Assembly (NCBI RefSeq): GCF_020360975.1
Contig: NW_025408667.1
Location: 11,532,001 to 11,596,000 of the forward strand
Origin: Hirsutella rhossiliensis
Taxonomy: Eukaryota > Ascomycota > Sordariomycetes > Hypocreales > Ophiocordycipitaceae
Direction of reading: 5' to 3'
DNA: 64,000 bases
A program made the position numbers and the translations under genes. Below are positions 61,850 to 64,000 of the stretch, in pieces. Every line of letters begins with the position of its first letter. Positions within the stretch are counted from its first letter, which is position 1. The notes under the pieces are model-generated. The model was given only the letters and a program-made list of their open reading frames with translations. It was not told the origin of the DNA and did no database searches.

Positions 61850-64000
61850 TTTGTTTGGCAGTGCGAGAAATGCACTCCTACCAGGCGTCCTTGCCTACCC
61901 CTTTTTCACAGCCTGGAAAGGAGTCACAATATTATGCGTCGACATCATCGAGGTACTCTCCACTCAGGCCCGTCTGGTTATCTCCCCGATATACTCATGG
62001 TTTACAGCTTATTCAAATTGTCGATCCCTTGATTTACGCCTATTTTTGTAGCGCTGTTGTGCCTGACCCCTCCAAGGCGAGAATCATCATTTTTGGACTA
62101 ATTAGCATTAGTCTTTCACCTTCCCTTTATTGGGGCGACCGTCTGGCAATTCCCGCTATCCGGCGTCGAATACTGGTGCGCTGCTCCAATGGTGTCTCAC
62201 TTGGTTACCGTTATTATGGTTATGGCGATATGGAGGAAGACACAGTCTTTCCGTCGTTTTGACCGGCACTCTAACCAGCCTCAGCCAGAGCAGCCGACGT
62301 CAAACCAGGGATGCCGTGGCTTGGAGCAGTGAGCGGATTGGTGTTCCTAGCATCATCTGTGCTCCTGATATGTTCTGTGACTGGTTGGGTGAGACACCAG
62401 TTTGGAGGTCAGTGTGGACTTTGTCTGGCGATTTTAGTTGTGCCAGCAGTACCTCTGGACAGTATGATGAGAGAAACCAGAGGAAACGGGTAGACAGAGA
62501 GGTGCAGCTGTCTGTGGTGACAGACCCCGGTACTGAACGGTCGACGGAGCACCTTGTATTATCCTGAGGGCACTGAATCAGACAGACGGTAATTCCATCA
62601 CTGTACGCCCTCCGTCTACGGCCAATTCCTTATATTTAAGCGTCTCAAGTTTGGGCCACAGGAATATGCTGCATTCAGGTCGTGCAAACGCTCAAAGTAA
62701 TCCTTCCAAGTTGGATGCGCGACGCAAAGGTGCCTTCCGAAGCATATATGGAAGCCCTGCTTTCCACGTCAATCATGATCTTTTCTTTAGTTCAGTTACA
62801 CTCTCCTCGACGGAAATACCCACGTTAGTTCACGCAAATGTCCACCAGTCGTCTGAAAGACATATTCTAAAGGACTTCATCGGACTCGCAGAAGAGCTCG
62901 CTAAGGACAACCGGCTCGTCTCGCCCTAATATTCACGCTGTAGACAGTGTCCAGACGTCCAAATATGCTTAACTTACCTCCGCAAATGAAGTGTCAATCG
63001 AAGTCCAAGTTCTGGGGCGACGAGCTCGCCGTGAACGACTACAGTTCTGATGGCAGTGAAAGCGGCTCGCCAAGCATGAAGTGGGGCTGTTCCGGCGTAC
63101 GACACCTTAACATAGGGAAGGCAGCGGCAATCACTCATCACGCTTATGGTGGAGAGTAAGAAAGCAACAGTCAACCTCAGACAAGGGATTTAGCGAGGAG
63201 CCTCGATTCAATTTTCTGCATGCTCAAATCACATGCGACCCCGGAAAACCCGGGCAGTTCTATCGCCACGAACGACTCGCCGCAGTATGCTCATGACCGA
63301 GTTGACCGACTCACTTAGACTTGGACTCGTGTTGGAAAGGCAGCAGGGGGCACTCACACCCGACGCCGTCTTGGATCATCGATACGCCTCACATGATTCG
63401 GTGACCCGAGGGCAATTCCCCGACAAGTCTCGCATGAAGGCTAGCGAGGATGCAAATGCCAGCTTGTGGAACCAGCATTTCTTAGACGAGATATTTAAGG
63501 ACTAGGTTACTACCATTCTAAGGGCTGGTGAAAATATAACAATTCAACACTCCTCCATGGCTGGTTGCTTGCTCCTCCGGATATTGTGAATCCGCTGTCG
63601 CTTATGCCCTTGCCCATGGCTTTGCCATCTTCTTTTAGGCGCTCGACATTCTGTACTTACACCCCCGGATATCCCGCCGTGGTCTCTCCGCTCGCATTGC
63701 CTGGTGTGTCGTGACGAGTCCGAAGGAGAAGACTGAGAAAGGCTGATAGTAATTCTAACAGGCTTGCAGAGAGGAGGTCAAGTTCCATCTCAACCTGTTT
63801 GCCTTGTTCGTTCTCGACTGTACCTCTGGCCTCTACTCGATGGCAAGTATCGGATACAGTGACTCGAAAACGAGCCCAGTAGGAGGACGATTCTCCTTGT
63901 CATCGTCGCAAAAGGAAGAGTAACCACTCTCTTCAAGATCGCTAGGTGCAAACAAGGGCTGAATATTTTGTGTAGGTGACACTGCAATCTCGTCTTGCGG
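61850..64000. other. Right edge, no recognised gene
   Basis: Frames at 61834-62262 (with a hydrophobic stretch IIIFGLISISLSPSLYWG), 62130-62567, 62651-62929 and 63233-63505 (all +) have no recognisable domain, and no consistent intron structure connects them. A degraded membrane-protein gene around 62000-62500 is possible. Nothing repeat-like was noticed. Confidence 0.3.

Noticed and set aside
61834..62567. Hydrophobic + strand frames, possible membrane protein
   Set aside because: No recognised family and no consistent exon structure; kept only as a note in the right-edge entry.

Overview
The window looks like an accessory, repeat-rich block of a filamentous ascomycete genome. Evidence: short GT-AG introns of about 50-76 nt with CTAAC/CTGAC-like branch points, a typical Pezizomycotina transposon set (Tad1-like LINEs, Copia, chromodomain Gypsy, pogo/Fot1, MULE, Helitron), a fungal ATP-dependent DNA ligase gene, a fungal NB-ARC (NLR) fragment and a DDB1 fragment. 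A Sordariomycete is my guess, but the species cannot be fixed from sequence alone. About three quarters of the window is transposon-derived, much of it nested.

Layout, left to right. 1-10136: a Tad1-like LINE (LINE-A, + strand, 5' end outside the window) split by five LTR insertions, each with a perfect 5-bp target duplication: solo LTR 168-655, full Copia-1 970-6128, solo LTRs 6956-7170, 7658-7912 and 7995-8518. 10350-16283: a Copia-3 tail fused to a 3'-truncated Helitron RepHel gene (- strand). 16284-19525: an LTR at a rearranged junction, then a truncated Copia-1 relative (Copia-1b, - strand) carrying a miniature LTR element (TRIM-1) and a 291-bp TG...CA element. 19513-20408: a possible RRM exon cut by Copia-1b, then a Copia-1 solo LTR. 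20627-22852: the one clearly intact cellular gene, an ATP-dependent DNA ligase (- strand). 24182-25665: 5' fragment of DDB1 and an NB-ARC fragment.

25567-27045 is repeated at 52525-54033 (segmental duplication, about 1.5 kb). 27685-31653: the 3' end of a second LINE (LINE-B, - strand) with a pogo element in its (TAG)n tail and a non-autonomous MULE in its 3'UTR. 31746-44247: a chromodomain Gypsy (- strand, 5-bp duplication CACCA) whose left LTR was hit 11 bp from its outer end by a full-length LINE (LINE-C, 31757-37658). 44339-46140: pogo fragment, TRIM-2 and non-coding DNA. 46141-52505: full Copia-2 (- strand, duplication ACGAG) with a second copy of the ~290-bp element inside. 54214-56300: decayed MULE. 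57140-58370: Helitron N-terminal fragment with repeated segments. 58474-59194: small secreted-protein gene. 60352-61273: tyrosine-phosphatase pseudogene. 61335-61849: a perfect 38-bp hairpin and a MITE. 61850-64000: nothing recognised.

The elements are layered: TRIM and ~290-bp elements sit in Copias, LTRs in LINE-A, LINE-C in Gypsy, pogo and MULE in LINE-B. Copia-1, Copia-1b, Copia-2 and both TRIM copies share the same primer-binding site, complementary to the anticodon arm of initiator-Met tRNA, so the TRIM is probably a Copia-dependent passenger. Many reading frames carry single-base shifts even where LTRs are nearly identical. That fits either recent decay or residual long-read consensus indels, and raw reads would decide. 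No cellular pathway or gene cluster is evident.
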